Source: Dasypus novemcinctus
Taxonomy: Eukaryota; Chordata; Mammalia; Cingulata; Dasypodidae
Assembly: GCF_030445035.2 (NCBI RefSeq)
Contig: NC_080678.1
Location: 63,689,087-63,753,086, forward strand
Direction of reading: 5' to 3'
Length of the DNA: 64,000 bases
Shown here piece by piece: positions 50,651 through 63,900 of the stretch. Positions within the stretch are counted from its first letter, which is position 1, and each line of letters starts with the position of its first letter. The notes beneath the pieces were generated by a model. It was given only the letters and a program-made list of their open reading frames with translations, ran no database searches and was not told where the DNA came from. Position numbers and translations under genes: made by a program.

Positions 50651-53600
50651 ATGGTAAAACAGTGAGAGTTTTAAAGATTAAGAGACTGATTCTCTGAGAA
50701 TCTTTCAATTCTAGCAAGATTAAGTCCTTCCTCAAAGTCTCACACTGTTTCATGACGAAGGCAAGATTATATGAAGCTCTGTCTGCCTCTATTGCCTATA
50801 TCTTCAGTATACCATATTAATTTTCTAGGCAATACCTAAATGACTTACAGAACTTAATATATTATCTCCTTCAAACCAGGAACTTTTCAGCAGTGCATTA
50901 GTGTATATTAAGCAAATAAAAAATTTTTATTTACCTCCTCATTTAATGCGTAGCTAGTGTCTTCTTCAGTTTTTCACTCTTTTTTTAAGCTGACTCAGAA
51001 GCAAAGAGCAAAAGTTCATAAAGTCAAATGTCAACATGATTCTAAATTAAATCCCTTTATGATTGGAATTATATGTGTATATGTATGTGTATACATAATC
51101 ATTTAAAATAGCTTTTATTTTGACATGATGTGAATATATGCTTTATATTTGAGATTTTTAAATTCATGCAAGGAATGGTCCTGACGAACTTTTCCCTATG
51201 GGTTGTCTGAAGAGCTAATGCACTGAATTAGAACAATTAAAATCAGTTCCTGGACCAGCCACCTCTGCATTGCTTGGGTATAACCCCAAACCTTTTTAAG
51301 ACTCATCTTTTCCAATCATAAAGAGTAAAACCATTGGGCCTAATATTCACGTTTGTCACTTTCCAATATAGCATGGTTTGTCTCAACTTTTGCCATTTAT
51401 TTACTATTGTCTTGAGGCCAAATTCTCTGTGTATTGAAAAAATTCTATTTAATTTTCTACCATCTTCCTAATAAACTATTTGGACATATGTGGCAAGTAT
51501 AATAATATGCATGGAGAAGCACAATGTATACTTAACTTTATAAATGCCCTCCATAGTTAGTGCTTGCTGCACTTTATTTTTCCCCCTAGAATGAACTCTA
51601 TGGAATAATAAACTAATTAAATAATTAAAATATTTAATTTGATTTCTTGGATAAATTGTTAAATATGGAGTACCAGTATTCTATTTACATTTGAGGAAAT
51701 GTGAACTATTAAAGTACTCTCTTAGAACTCTACTTGAAATAATGCCATATGTCACTTCAATCACTCTATCCAAAAATACTTCAAGGATGAATTAAGATGC
51801 TATAAGCTTTTGTTTCTTTATTAGAGAAGATGTATGTATACAGAAAAATATGCAGAAAGTATAGAGTTCCCATATACCCCCTCACACACAGTTATTAATA
51901 TTAAGCACTTAAATATGGAAATATATTTTGGCAATTAAAAATTTATAATTGAAATAATCATAATATATGAAAACAGCTCAAAGTATCTGAAACATTGCAT
52001 GAAACATAATGCTGGAATGAATTTCATGGGAAATATATGGCTTCTGAAGAATAACCATATTCTGGTTTTGAAAAATTTATGATTCTATATGTGCACACAC
52101 ATGCTTATATGTCTACACATAAGATTTCTTGAAATTTTATGCATATCATATATTTATCATATCATTTGTGAATAGTACCATGGTAAACTTTGTAGGATAT
52201 TTCAGGATCATATTCTAGGGAAAGGATGATGATCATTAATTTGGTTGAGAAAAAGGGGAAAATGATGACAAAGAAGAGTTATTTAGTTGGTAAGAATTAA
52301 AACAAACACAAGCAAACAAAAGCAACTTCTTTTCTTTAGTGAACATTTATCAAGGACCTCTAGTTAGACCTTGTACAGGCAGAAATCACTTGACTATCAT
52401 GCCAACAGCTGAAGCACTAATCTGCATCCATGGGAGTGGAATCTCAATTACTGGAATTATTCTAGAAAATCTAAAAGCATTTGGTTCTATCTGTCTAAGC
52501 TAAGATGCAATTTATTACATCCATTACTTATAATGCTTTGCATCAGCAATGCAGAAAGTGAGATTACTCAGTCAAAGCTGTAAATAGTGAAGCCATGACA
52601 CAAAGTGCATTGTGGAAAAGAGTTTGTCATTGAAGATGGTGATCAGGAGAAGAGCTGGACAAGGGCATATAGATTAGAAAAGGAAGCATGATCATCAAGT
52701 TAAACGAAAGTATCTTTTCTCTTAGAGAGTCCAATCTACTAGAGACTCTATTGTTAATGTATCATCTATATCAAACTCATCAGAGAAAAGGACATTGAAA
52801 TATTTCCTAGCAAATATTCCAGGTACTCTTATAGCCCATTTATTGTGGGTGATAATTAATTCTCTGTCAAGCATTATTTATATAATCAGCTCATGGGTAA
52901 TCAGAAATACAAAAACCGTTGCCTAAAATAATTAATATCTTAATTTTATGGAGATTGTATTTAGATCAATTCAAGTTAGTGTGAAGGTTTCCCTAGGATA
53001 ATTTACTTCTCTGAGATTTAGGTAAATTAATGAGTCCTATGATTTATATTTCCCTAAAATAGGTATGTCCTTACACAGAAGTATATACTCTAAACTTAAT
53101 TGGCAATCTTCATGTAGAAATTTAAGTAACACTGTAATCTAACATTTCCAAAGAAAGAGAGTAAAGCCTTGGCAGTGCCTAAGAGAAAATCTGCATCATC
53201 CACACATTCCACACAAAAAATTAAAGCATGTCAGTTAGTTTTATAGTGTAAACAGTTTGTATATTTTGTTGTATAAATATACATTACATTCAAAGTTAAC
53301 CAATATATTTTTAAAGGATTCTTTTACCATTCAAGTCAAATGTTTTCAGGGGTACTGCTTTCTATAGATGTATTATAATTTTTTTCTGTTACTTAGGGTT
53401 GCAAAGAGTTTGCTGAGTGCTGCCTAGGTGTAAATATTCAGATGAAACATTAAAATTATCTTTTTGTCTATAGATATCTGCTTCAAATCAGAGTATTTTC
53501 TTACTAAAATATCATTAAAATTTTTAAATATGCTACTAAACCCTTATGCAATGCATGCTTCTGACCCTACCATCCTGCATTTGCAGATTCTATTCCTCCT

Positions 53601-55497
53601 GTTTGTTATTGCCCAAAAAAGAATTAAATTTTGAATTATTAATTTCAGAGAATAGTAGAGTAGGAAATTAAGGTTGTCTTGGTACTTGCTAATTGTTTGA
53701 GATATTTGTCTTCTCAGTTTCAAGCTCTCTTTGTTATAAAGTGACCATTAGTGCTTAGAGCTCAGACACCCAGGTCCATGATTCAGTAATAGAACCTAAA
53801 CTCTTACATGGATCACAGCTGTGTGCCTCAAGTAGGTTTGCCCTTACAGGTTGTGCAAGGCTGCTCTATTTGTAAAAGCTAAAATAAGTGTTGGATAGTC
53901 TTCACACTTGGAACAAATTATTTTGAACATCAAGGCCCTTCTCTATATCTTAATTCTTAGTATTTGGAAAAAAATAAGTCAAACATATTTAAACACATCA
54001 GTACAATAAAATTTCCTTGAGTTTCACAATGCTATGAGACCTGGTAAAAATGAACACTTAAATTTGCATTTATGCATATGTTAAGCGTAATAGAGTGCAG
54101 CTTTTAATAGCACTACATACAGTATATTAGGAAGTATACTTTCAAAGTTAAGAATGCAGGATCTAGATTTCAAAGCACAGGAGCTAGGGTCTGAGTATCG
54201 GGATTCAAATTGTGACTCAAAGAGCTTGCAGGGCATGTGAACATGATCAAATGTATAAACTCTTACTATATGTTCATATATTAAAACTAAACAGAACAAA
54301 AACTATTTGAGGAATTATTCATTATTCTGAAACTCTTTGGTCTGAGTTGTCATATTTTTAAATCAAAATTCCATTATTTCAAGAGAATTGATACTTCAAC
54401 TATCCATCTATTTTTTAGCATTGTGAAGATAAAATAACTTATTTTAAAATGAAAGTGCTTTGAAATGTATAAAACACTGCAGATTTTTTTCTTTTTTCCT
54501 TTTTTATTGCCAATAAGAGTAAATTCAAATTGGCTAGTCACAGGGGTTCCTTGAGTCAAGTAGGAGCTAATTGAGCCATTTGGGAAATTTAACCCATTTT
54601 CTAACTTCATTAAGTCTTAGACCTAGCTGGTAAAAAAGAGCGGCCTATGTATCTTAGTAAGGATTTAATATACATGGGAAGGCATTTTTGAAAGAAACAG
54701 ATTTAAACTATTTTACCTGACTCTTGAGCCTAAATCTATAGTGATTTTTGCCAAAGTCAGCCAGCAAATAACAGGGTTTTGTAGATTTGACAGCTCAAGT
54801 GTGTAGCTTAAATAGTTATTACTGAAATATTTTTTTAAAAAATATTCATCAAAGAGGGAAATTGAAAAAAAAAACCGAAACTATTGAAAAAATTACCCAG
54901 ATGAAGATGAGCAAAAGTTAATGTAATTTTCAACAACTTGCTCCAGTTGTGGGGTTCTGTCATGTGGAATTTTAACCTAAAGGAGATATTTTATACACTG
55001 CAAGCATTGTATAATAGGCAAAAAATAAAAGGCTAATTTATCACTGGGAAATTAATCTGGCAATTAAACAATATATCCTTTTTGAAAAAGGGAAACATGT
55101 TTTAATTAATTTGGTGCCATGTGTTCATATTTCTTATCATCCAGATTTCTTTTGAAAATTGATATCGAGAAGAACAATCAACTCTGCTTTCATTTCTTTA
55201 AACAATGATTATGATTGGAAATAAATGGTGAAAAAAAAACCCAGAAGAGATATTATATAATCAATCTTAAACAATGTGCGCTAATTCCAATCATTAGGCT
55301 TATACATAATCTATTTAGCAAATTATTTTAAGAGTATTTGAATACCTAATCTATTATTTCTTCCTGGTGCTGGCAGTAAGACAGACTACATGTCCAGATA
55401 AATTATTTGGAAGAAATTTGTTAAGGGTAACTTGGAAGAAAATACCTAAAATACTGGATAAACATTGGAAAAAATATATAAAAATGACAATTAATAA
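50651..55497. other. Mostly unassigned AT-rich DNA
   Basis: 51210-51370 may be a diverged MIR ('cctctgcattgcttgggtataacc', 'tcatcttttccaatcataaagagtaaaa'). 51830-51900 resembles the L1 3' UTR 'agagttcccatatacccc' block. 52330-52380 has an L2/MIR3-like 'gaacatttatcaaggacctc'. No gene and no long frame is supported. Confidence 0.4.
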
Positions 55498-55921
55498 TGT
55501 CTTAGTTTCCTAGGGCTACTGTGACAACCTTCCACAAATTGAGTGACTTAAAACAATAAATTTCTTGTTCAATTCTGTGGGCTAGGAGTTTGAAATCAAG
55601 TTGTCGGCAGGGTTTTACTTCCTCTGACTTCTATAAGGAAGGTTCTGTCCCATTCCTCTCTCCAGGGTTCTGGTGGGAGCCTGCTGGCAATCCATGACAG
55701 CCTTTAGCTCAATCTTCATGTGGCATTTTCCCCTCTGTGACCAAATTCCTCTTCTTGGAAGGACACCAGTCATATAGGATTAGGGGTATCCCCTAATCCA
55801 GTTTGGCCTTTTTATTAATAACATATTCAGAAAACCCTATGTCCAAGTAAGGCCACATTGACAGGACCAGTGGTAAGGACTTGGACATGTCTTTTGGGGA
55901 GACACAACATAACCCATGACA
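55498..55921 (-). mobile_element. MLT1-type MaLR solo LTR
   Basis: 424 bp; the minus strand begins TGTCATGGGTTATG and ends CTAGGAAACTAAGACA. Inner phrases 'tgtctccccaaaagacatgtcc', 'tatgactggtgtccttccaagaagagg', 'ccctgccgacaacttgattt' and 'caataaattt'-like sequence are those of MLT1 LTRs. No flanking duplication is left. Confidence 0.88.
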
Positions 55922-57189
55922 TTTGTGTTGGTGAGAAAGTAAGGGAAATCTTATAATGCTATAAATAACTTTAAAAAATTAAATTGAGAATGCAGAGAGG
56001 GAAAATTAACACTGAAGCAGTGTTTGCTCTAGGGATTTCTATAAACTGCTGCTGGCATAAAACTTGAAGGATTTCCCATGAATAATAACCTGGGGACTCC
56101 ACTATGGGAGGGTAAATCAGAGAACTCTCAAATAAATCTGGGTTTCCTAAAAGATAGTACTTTCATCAGGTGAACTAAGCATAGAAAGAAGAAACATTCC
56201 ACAAAGGGATATTTGCTAGTCCTGGCATTGGCTATGATCCTATTAAAAAATGAAAAGGACAAGCTGACTATCACACAGTATTAGAAATGATACTCTCAAG
56301 ATTTGTGTCCACCTAAAAATGTAAAGCCAAAAAAAAAAAATAGCTGTAAAAGTTGACCCTGGTTTGTGCAGCCATGAGGAAACTGATAGAAGCAAATTGA
56401 AGAAGTAACTATAAATACTTTCCAAAGAAATGCAAGTTAAACATAACTTTCAATGAGTTCCCATAGAATGCAGGTATCATGGGTTCATCATTAAATGTGA
56501 TAAAATACATGAAGAAATAATCAGTTATGAAGGAGAGTCATAAGAAACAGCAAAATGCAGAATATTATATTATAAATATTGGAAATATAAGAACCAATAT
56601 AAAAAAGATATTTGTGTATTTTAATATATAAAATAAGGTATCACAATTATTATATGGGGCACGGAGACTGTCAAAATATCTCAGAAGATTTGTAAAGATA
56701 AAAAGTTCTTCCAGAAGTTAAAAAATACATATACAACATTGAAATTTCATACTCAATAATGAATTAAAAATAAATTATAATCAGAAAAATAAGAATCATC
56801 ATACAAGAGAAGTGAACTGATAAAAGTTATCACAGAACATAGCATAGACAAGAAAGTAGTAAACATGGATGCATGGTTGAGCAAGACCAATCATATCTCT
56901 AACTGAAGTAAAAATAAAGGCTAAGTGAGAATGGAGAAAGGGAAATATTAAAAAAAATATAATGATGCACTTTCCTCCTTCCCTTCTTCTTGTATCTCTT
57001 CAATTACTTTACCTTCCGACAAATGATGAAATATTGAGTATTAAAGCAAATAGATGGGGCCAAATGATGTAGGCATCTAAAATTGATTGACATACAAATG
57101 ATGTCCAACTTGGTGATGTAGAGAGGATACAACACTGTGTTCTGAAACCCAGATGGTGTGAGGAAGCCATCCATATGGCACGGATCAAA
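55922..57189 (+). other. A-rich DNA, possibly old L1/HAL1 remnant at 56210-56960
   Basis: The plus strand from 'agtcctggcattggctatgatcc' onward is A-rich with short Lys/Glu-rich frames, as in old L1/HAL1 ORF1 regions. It is too diverged to be sure. Confidence 0.3.
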
Positions 57190-57243
57190 TAAGTAAGTAA
57201 GTAAATAAGTAAGTAAGTAAGTAAATAAATAAATAAATAAAAT
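57190..57243 (+). repeat. (AAGT)n(AAAT)n microsatellite
   Basis: About 13 tetranucleotide units. Confidence 0.95.
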
Positions 57244-57899
57244 AACTGGAACTAGTTTCTGTCTGTTAGAGAACCTATATGGAAATATGGAACCTATATG
57301 CAAATATGGAAAGGATGGCTATTGAATTGGATTTGGCTATATCTATGTGCATTAAATATTTCTGATAGAGTAATAAATATAAAATATTCCCAGTAAATGC
57401 CCTAGCTTTTTCAATGAGAAGGATAGGAGCAGCACCACTCTAATAGTAGTCAACATCCTGTGTGTTCAAAATTTTATTTTTAAATGTCATTCTCCCTTAC
57501 AAGGAACAAAGATTCTTTGGGGGAAATGAATGCTTTGAAGATGAACATATATACCACAAGGTTATTGTAGAATAACTTGTGCTAGACAGTAAGAAAATGC
57601 TCAAAGAAAGATGCAAGCACAACAAAAAGACATGAAAGCTAGCTGAAAGAGATTCCTACAGTCCAAATCTGGAGCAATTTGAGCATCAGAATAATAATAA
57701 TTGGAATGAGTTATAACACACAAATAAAATAGGGAACAATGAATCTAAAGTGATATAAATAAATAAATGAATAAATTAAAAGTGTTGTGAGATATTAACA
57801 TAGGTTCAAAGTAACTTCTGGTGAAATATTTATTAATTACAGAGGAAAAGTTATAATTTTGAGCAATAAAGTCTGGCATATAATACCTTAATCAAGTGA
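57244..57899. other. Unassigned AT-rich DNA
   Basis: No feature supported; an (AAAT)n run near 57756-57776. Confidence 0.4.
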
Positions 57900-58430
57900 T
57901 TAAAGTAATTACTACTAATGGGACAAATGTAAATTGTGTACCTCCCAATAAGAGGCAATGAGAAGAACACATCAGTTCTGTGATACTCCTGCTGAAGAGG
58001 TATAACCTAAATTTCAAGAAGAAATATCAGACAAACCCAAATGAGAGGCATTCTACAAAATTACAGACCTATAATTTTCAAATGTGTCAAAATCAGGAAA
58101 GCGAAGGGAAAACTAAGGAATTGTTTCTAGTTGGTGGTGACTTAAAGAAACATGAAATCTAAATGCGGCATGCTGTTCTGAACTGCATCCCTTGGATATA
58201 AAGGACATTACTGGGAAAAAAGGAATGGAGTTTAAAATTAGATGACAGCAATATATCAATGTTTATTTTGCTAATTTGAGGATCATATTAGAGTCATATA
58301 GGAAAATGTCCTTTTTTGTAGGAAATACATACTAAACTATTTTTACGCTGATCGGGTATCAGGTCAATAACATCCTCTCAAATATTTCAGGGAAATAAAG
58401 TAAATTGTGCTATATCTGTAACTGCTCTGT
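57900..58430 (+). mobile_element. Old L1 (L1M-type) 3' UTR fragment
   Basis: Phrases 'caaaatcaggaaagcgaagggaaaactaaggaa', 'gacttaaagaaacatgaaatctaaatgc', 'gaactgcatcccttggatataaaggacatta' and 'gacagcaatatatcaatgtt' are those of an old eutherian L1 3' end. Confidence 0.65.
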
Positions 58431-58589
58431 TTATTTGTGTTTCATTTCATTGCCATAAGTTTTCCAGTTTATGAAAACTGCAGTTGTGTTCTCCCCTTAT
58501 ACCTGAAAAATCCAAAGAAGACAACATTTTTTAAGTGAAGAGATCCATACAACAGTGAATTCTAAATCTCTTAAAACAAAGAAAGTTTT

Positions 58590-58805
58590 AAAAGCAGCCA
58601 GAGTAACCAAGGGATTACTACCAAGCACCAACTCGCAATACAATTGGAAAAAGACTTTGACCAAAACGGGAAAAAGGTAAAGACAAATGAGTTTATATAG
58701 CTAAGAGACTTCAAAGTGAGTCAGGAGGTCATTTCAGAGGTTAAGCCTATGCATATCTCAGCAGGATCTCATTGACCACCACAGTAAATATTTCTCAACA
58801 GGAAC
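58590..58805 (+). mobile_element. L1 3' UTR fragment
   Basis: Parallels 39518-39700 ('accaagcaccaactcgcaat', 'ggctaagagacttcaaagtgag', 'aggtcatttcagaggtta', 'aggatctcattgac'). Confidence 0.8.
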
Positions 58806-60639
58806 AGTGGAAACCAGAAAAAAAGAAATCATAACAGACAGTATTTTATAAAGGGTGAAAGAAAATAACACCTAACCTAGAAATATTATATTATTTATGT
58901 TTTATATTATATTATATATCATGTGAAATGACAGTTTGCTAAGGGAGCATCTATAGGAATGATAAGCAAACTAACTCATAAATTTTCAGATAATTCTAGA
59001 AAGCCATTGATAGTGTGATGCAAAAAAAATATAGATATACTTATTGTGTTCTGGGTTACAAATAAGATAGCAAGAAGGTTATGGGCATAGTTTGCAAAAA
59101 TCTGAAGAGGTTATGATTAGACACATTGAACATCTTTATATTATTTTTCTTAAAGATATTCATTCAATATAAAATTATGCTTTGAAATTTTATGAGATAG
59201 TTTTCTATATAATTAATAATCTTCTAGAATCTAGTTTTGCCTGCTACTTCTATATTTATTTCACTTCTCTGTGGAGTAAATTGATGCATACTGTCTCTCA
59301 TCTTTACTGTGTATATTATGAGATTGGAAGAAATACACCTTGTAGTTAGATTTTACTTTCTAGTAATTATTTTAAACACATTTTTCTAAATTGTCTTCTC
59401 TTGTAATAATGTTTCTATTGTATATATATATACATTTTTAACCTCAAAGATATTTAATTTTTGCATTTTTTTGTCCTAACGTCAACTTCCTGAAAATATT
59501 ACAAGATTTGTATATATATTATTAAAGTTAAAATGAATGAAAATTCAAGTTTAGGAGATTTCTTCTAGAGGATTTTGTATTATTGGAATTTTATACTGGT
59601 ATGAAACACTGAAATAATAAAGTACTTCGGTGTGTAGTTCGTAATGATTTTTTCTTCTATAAAAAGTATATTGTTTGGAGTGTGCAGAAGTGGTGATGAG
59701 GTGAGGACATGAAGTTTCCAGAGAAGGACTACAAAGTAAATTATATATTTTAAAAATTAGCTAGGTAACATTAAGATTGTGTGAAGATTTAAGGAATTTA
59801 CATATAATCTTAAATCCAATTATTAAACTACATACTTATTGTAAAATAAACAATTTGGAGGACATATTTAATTACGTGGAGAAAATACACCCCACGTTCA
59901 CTGAAAAATAGTACCCTGGTGGCTTGCCATGCTTAATATGGGTCTTCTTTTAGGAAGAAGCTTGTGAATGAACTTATGTTTCAGTAGTTATTTGTTTTAA
60001 TATTACTAAAATATAAATAGTGTAGACAGAAGTTTGTATTTTAAACTATAATATACATATACTAACATAAAGTAAACTACTACAGAAAGAAAATTTTCTA
60101 ATCACTAATGATATTTAAAGTAAAACTATAAACCAACATCATTGCAAAAAATTGTATTCATTCACAAGAAGTTAAAATGTTCAAAATGGACCACAAAATT
60201 CATAATTATTTGTAAGAGCAAAGATAATGATTATTCCCAGTCAAAATACATATTAATATTATAACCCGATATTTATGAATAGTAAATGATAGGTGATAAG
60301 TACCCCCAAATGGAGCATTATCTGTAAATTCATGTTAAATGATATTGAAATGGGCTTTCTTTTGAGAAAATCATTTCCACCTTCTTGGAGTCAAAGAAAG
60401 AATGGATTCACTCTTCAGAGAAATTGAAGAGAAAACTATGCATGTTATTACTGACAGTTTGTTCAAGTATGGAAAGTTAGTATACGTGTAGATTGCTAGG
60501 TATATACCATTCTCATGGAAAGGATACTGTAATCCCACAAAAATATAACATATATTTCTAAAAAGTCCTTTCATCTTTGTTCTTTCATGGATTATGATGT
60601 AGTTTGTTTGCCATGAAAGAATTTACATAGAGTTGACAT
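58806..60639. other. Unassigned AT-rich DNA
   Basis: No gene or nameable repeat; (TA)n near 59420-59432. Confidence 0.45.
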
Positions 60640-60870
60640 TGATATGTCTGAAAACTATAGATCATGATTAATAGCAATGCTTCAACATATGTTCGTCAAT
60701 GTAATAAATGTACCAAACTAATGAAAGATGTTGTTAATGGGGGAAAGTGTGTGTGTGTGGGGGGGAGGTAGGGTAAATAGGAATCCCTTATAATTTCGTT
60801 GTACCATTTATGTAATCTAAAATTTCTTTAAAAAATAAATTTAAAAAGCAAAAATAATCTAGTGTCTACT
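60640..60870 (+). mobile_element. L1 3' terminus
   Basis: Parallels 40420-40615 ('aaatgtaccaaactaatgaaagatgttgttaatggggg', 'catttatgtaatctaaaatttcttt'). Contains (GT)n(G)n at 60747-60767. Confidence 0.85.
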
Positions 60871-60884
60871 AATAACAAGATTTG

Positions 60885-61620
60885 AATCAGTAATCAAAAA
60901 AAAAATCCTAATATAAAAAAGGGCCACATAGGTTTCACTGATGGATTTTACCAAATATTCCAACAACAAAAAAATTAACAACCATCCTCATCAAAAGCTT
61001 CCACAAAATGGAAACGAACATTTCCAAACTCATTGTATGAGATCAACATCACAACAATACCAAAATCTGAAAAAGATACCACAGAAAAGCAAATTCCTAA
61101 TGAATACAGATGAAAAATTCCTCAACAAAACTGGCAAATTGATACCAACAGCACCATAAAATAATTATGCACTATGATCAAGTGGGTTTGACCACCAATA
61201 TGCAAAGTGAGTTCAACATAAAATCAATTCATATAATATGCCACATTAATTGAACAAAAGAAAAAATTATACATAATAATCTCAGCTGATGCAGAAAAGG
61301 CATTTGACAAAACCCAGCAGCCATCTTGATAAACACACTTAGAAAGCTAGGAATGGAAGGAGACTTCCCCAATATGATAAAGGGTATACATGGAAAATCC
61401 ACTGCTATCATCATATTAGTGTTTAAAGACTGAGAGCTCTCCCTCTAATCAGGAAGAATTCAAGGATGCCTACTACAACAACTATTATTTAATATTGCCC
61501 TGGATATTCTAGCCAGAGCAATTAGAAAATAAAAAAGAAGTAAAAGATATTCACATAGCAAAGGAAGAAGTAAAACTATCCCTATTTGTAGGTGGCACAA
61601 TCATATGTATATTGTAACAG
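60885..61620 (+). pseudogene. L1 ORF2 RT-domain remnant
   Basis: The plus strand reads RT-domain sequence in broken frames: 'actgatggattttaccaa' (the TDGFYQ block), 'agctgatgcagaaaaggcatttgacaa' (ADAEKAFD) and 'tcaaggatgcctactacaac' (QGCP-like). The active site at about 61588 reads VGG instead of ADD. It is dead and heavily diverged. Confidence 0.85.
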
Positions 61621-61985
61621 ATAGTAGTGTTGGTAGTAAGACTATAATTAATACCACAGGATTATATATTTGAACATGATTAAGAGGAAAAAACTTACAT
61701 TGTATATAAGTTACTAGAAAAAAAATTTAAAAGGCAAAAAATATAGGGCTGTACAGCACAAACAGTGCCCCCTAATGTATACTATGGATTGTAGTTAATA
61801 ATAGACTTATAATAATACTTTTTCATCAATAGTAATAATGTTTCCTCATGGATCCAAAGTATAAATTATAGGGAAAAATATTTGTGTGGGGGTTGTATAT
61901 GGGAGTTCTCTATTTTCCTCATGATTTTTCTGTAAACCTATAATTTCTCTGGAAAGCAGAACAAAACAAAATAAAACTAATGCCT
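61621..61985 (+). mobile_element. L1 3' terminus joined to the RT remnant
   Basis: Typical L1 3' phrases 'ctaatgtatactatggattgtagttaataat' and 'tgtatatgggagttctctattttcctcatgatttttctgtaaacc', ending in 'acaaaacaaaataaaact'. The distal ORF2 is missing between it and the RT remnant, an internal deletion. Confidence 0.75.
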
Positions 61986-62639
61986 ACATGGGGGAAGAAT
62001 GACACAAGAATAGGTCCTGTTTTGTCACAGCTGGCGGGGGAGGAAAACAGAAATGTTAAGGGGAGAATATAGGAAGGGAGAGAGCGCGCAAGAGAATTGA
62101 GCTGTTCATGCGCGGTTGTCTCCCCTCCTACGGGTGTGTGGGGCCCCCCAACTAAGCCATAGAAGTCAGCCCAGTACTCTGAGACCTCAAGATAAAACAA
62201 ACCAACGAAAAAACAGTGCCTGAAAAATCCTTTGAAAGTATTAGTCTGCTAATTATACTGTCAAATCCATTTTCCCATTCCAATTTTCAGTAAAGAACTC
62301 CTGGATTTTATAACAGTGAGTGGCTGGCAGTGAGAAGCCACCTTTACTAGCCTTTCTGCAACAGCCTTTTCATGAAGGTCTATTCAGTGAACGTGAAGGA
62401 AGGGATATGTATAATTTCTGGATCACATCCTGGTGAGCACCTGCTTGCTCTCCACTTTCTCTTCCCCCTTCATTCAGGTCAGAGACCAGAAATAGAGTGC
62501 ATGAGTCAGTTTCAACAACTTCAACAACATTGGAGAACGCAGAGAGAGGGGCAAAGGGAATCTAGGTTTCTTGATGTCCTTTGTAAATTGTCCAACTCTT
62601 TTGACCATTTTTATTGTGTTGCTGTTTTTCTACCATGAG
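61986..62639. other. Unassigned, with a CpG-bearing segment at 62030-62160
   Basis: 62030-62160 is unusually GC-rich for the window, with several CpGs ('gagcgcgcaagag', 'catgcgcggttg', 'ctacgggtg'). It could be a piece of an LTR, a SINE or an L1 5' UTR; I cannot name it. The remainder is ordinary. Confidence 0.4.
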
Positions 62640-63150
62640 ATTGTAAAGTTTTCATTTATTTTTGACACAAGTCAAATATGTATTTCATATTTTCTCCAAA
62701 CTATGGATTGCCTTTTTGTTTTCCTAATTGTGTCTCCTTAAGAACAGAAGATTTTTAAAATTTTTTTAAAATCCAATTTATCACTTGTTAATTATTCATA
62801 CCTTTGGCCACCTAAGTAAAGTTTTCCTTCCCTAATGTTTTATGAATGTTTTAAATTTTACATTTATACTATAAATCATTTTGGGTTAAGTTTTTGTTTG
62901 GTGGGAGGTTATGTTCAAAGCTCATGTTTATCCTTTACAAAGATATGGACAATTTCAGCTCCAATTTTGATGAAGATAATCATTTCCTTTTTTAACAATC
63001 TTGGAGTCTTGGACAAAAATAATTTGCACATATGCACGGTGTACTCCAGTATCATGCTGTCTTGATTGCTCTAGCTCTATAGTAAGTCTCAAAATCTGTT
63101 AATGTAAGCCCTCGACCTTTGTTCTTCTTTTATTAGACTGCTTTTCAATT
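62640..63150 (-). mobile_element. L1 ORF2 C-terminal fragment
   Basis: Reversed ORF2 phrases 'ccaaactatggattgcctttttg', 'ttttgggttaagttttt' and 'ccagtatcatgctgtcttgattgctctagctctatagtaa'. It is old and full of indels. Confidence 0.7.
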
Positions 63151-63289
63151 TTATATAAATTCTATTTTTATAAATTCTACACAAACTGGATGATTTCCGC
63201 AATCATGTGCTAGATTTTTATTGGAATTAGAAAGATAAATTCAATAATTAATTAGATATTAATTTATTGTGGTAAATATATATCTATAT

Positions 63290-63900
63290 AATTCAAAATT
63301 TGCCATTTTAATTGTTTCTTAGTGTACAATTGAGTAGCATTAATCATATTCACAATGTTGTACAATCATAAACTACTATCTGTTTCAAAAATTTTCATCA
63401 CCCCAAACAGAAACTGTACACATTAAACAAGAACTACACAACCCTCCAACTCCTGGTAATCTCTAATCTATTAATACTTTCAGTCTATGAATTTGCCTAT
63501 CCTAAGTATTTCATATAAGTGGCATCATACAATATTTGTCCTTTTATGTCAGCATTGTTCACCTAGCATATTGTTTTTCCAGGTTCAACCATGTTATAAC
63601 ATTCATCAAAATGTCATTCCCTTTTACAGATGAATAATATTCCACTGTATGCATATACCACCTTTTGTTTATCCATTCAATGATTAATTTTTAAGCATTT
63701 AGGATTCTTCTAGGTTTTCTGTTATATAATTACTTCTATAATAAAAATTTGAGCATAGGGATTTGATATTGCAACCCACTTTTATCGTGAGGATAAATTC
63801 CTAAGGAATAATAAGGAATTGTTATTCCTAATTGTTATATTGTACATTTTAATATTTATTTGTACATTTTTTCAAATGTCATAATCATTGAACCCAGTTA
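63290..63900 (-). mobile_element. L1 3' UTR and ORF2 end fragment
   Basis: Homologous to 25310-25690 and 26130-26330: 'gtacaattgagtagcattaatcatattcacaatgttgtacaatcat', 'catcaccccaaacagaaactgtac', 'tgaataatattccactgtatgcatatacca'. Confidence 0.75.
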
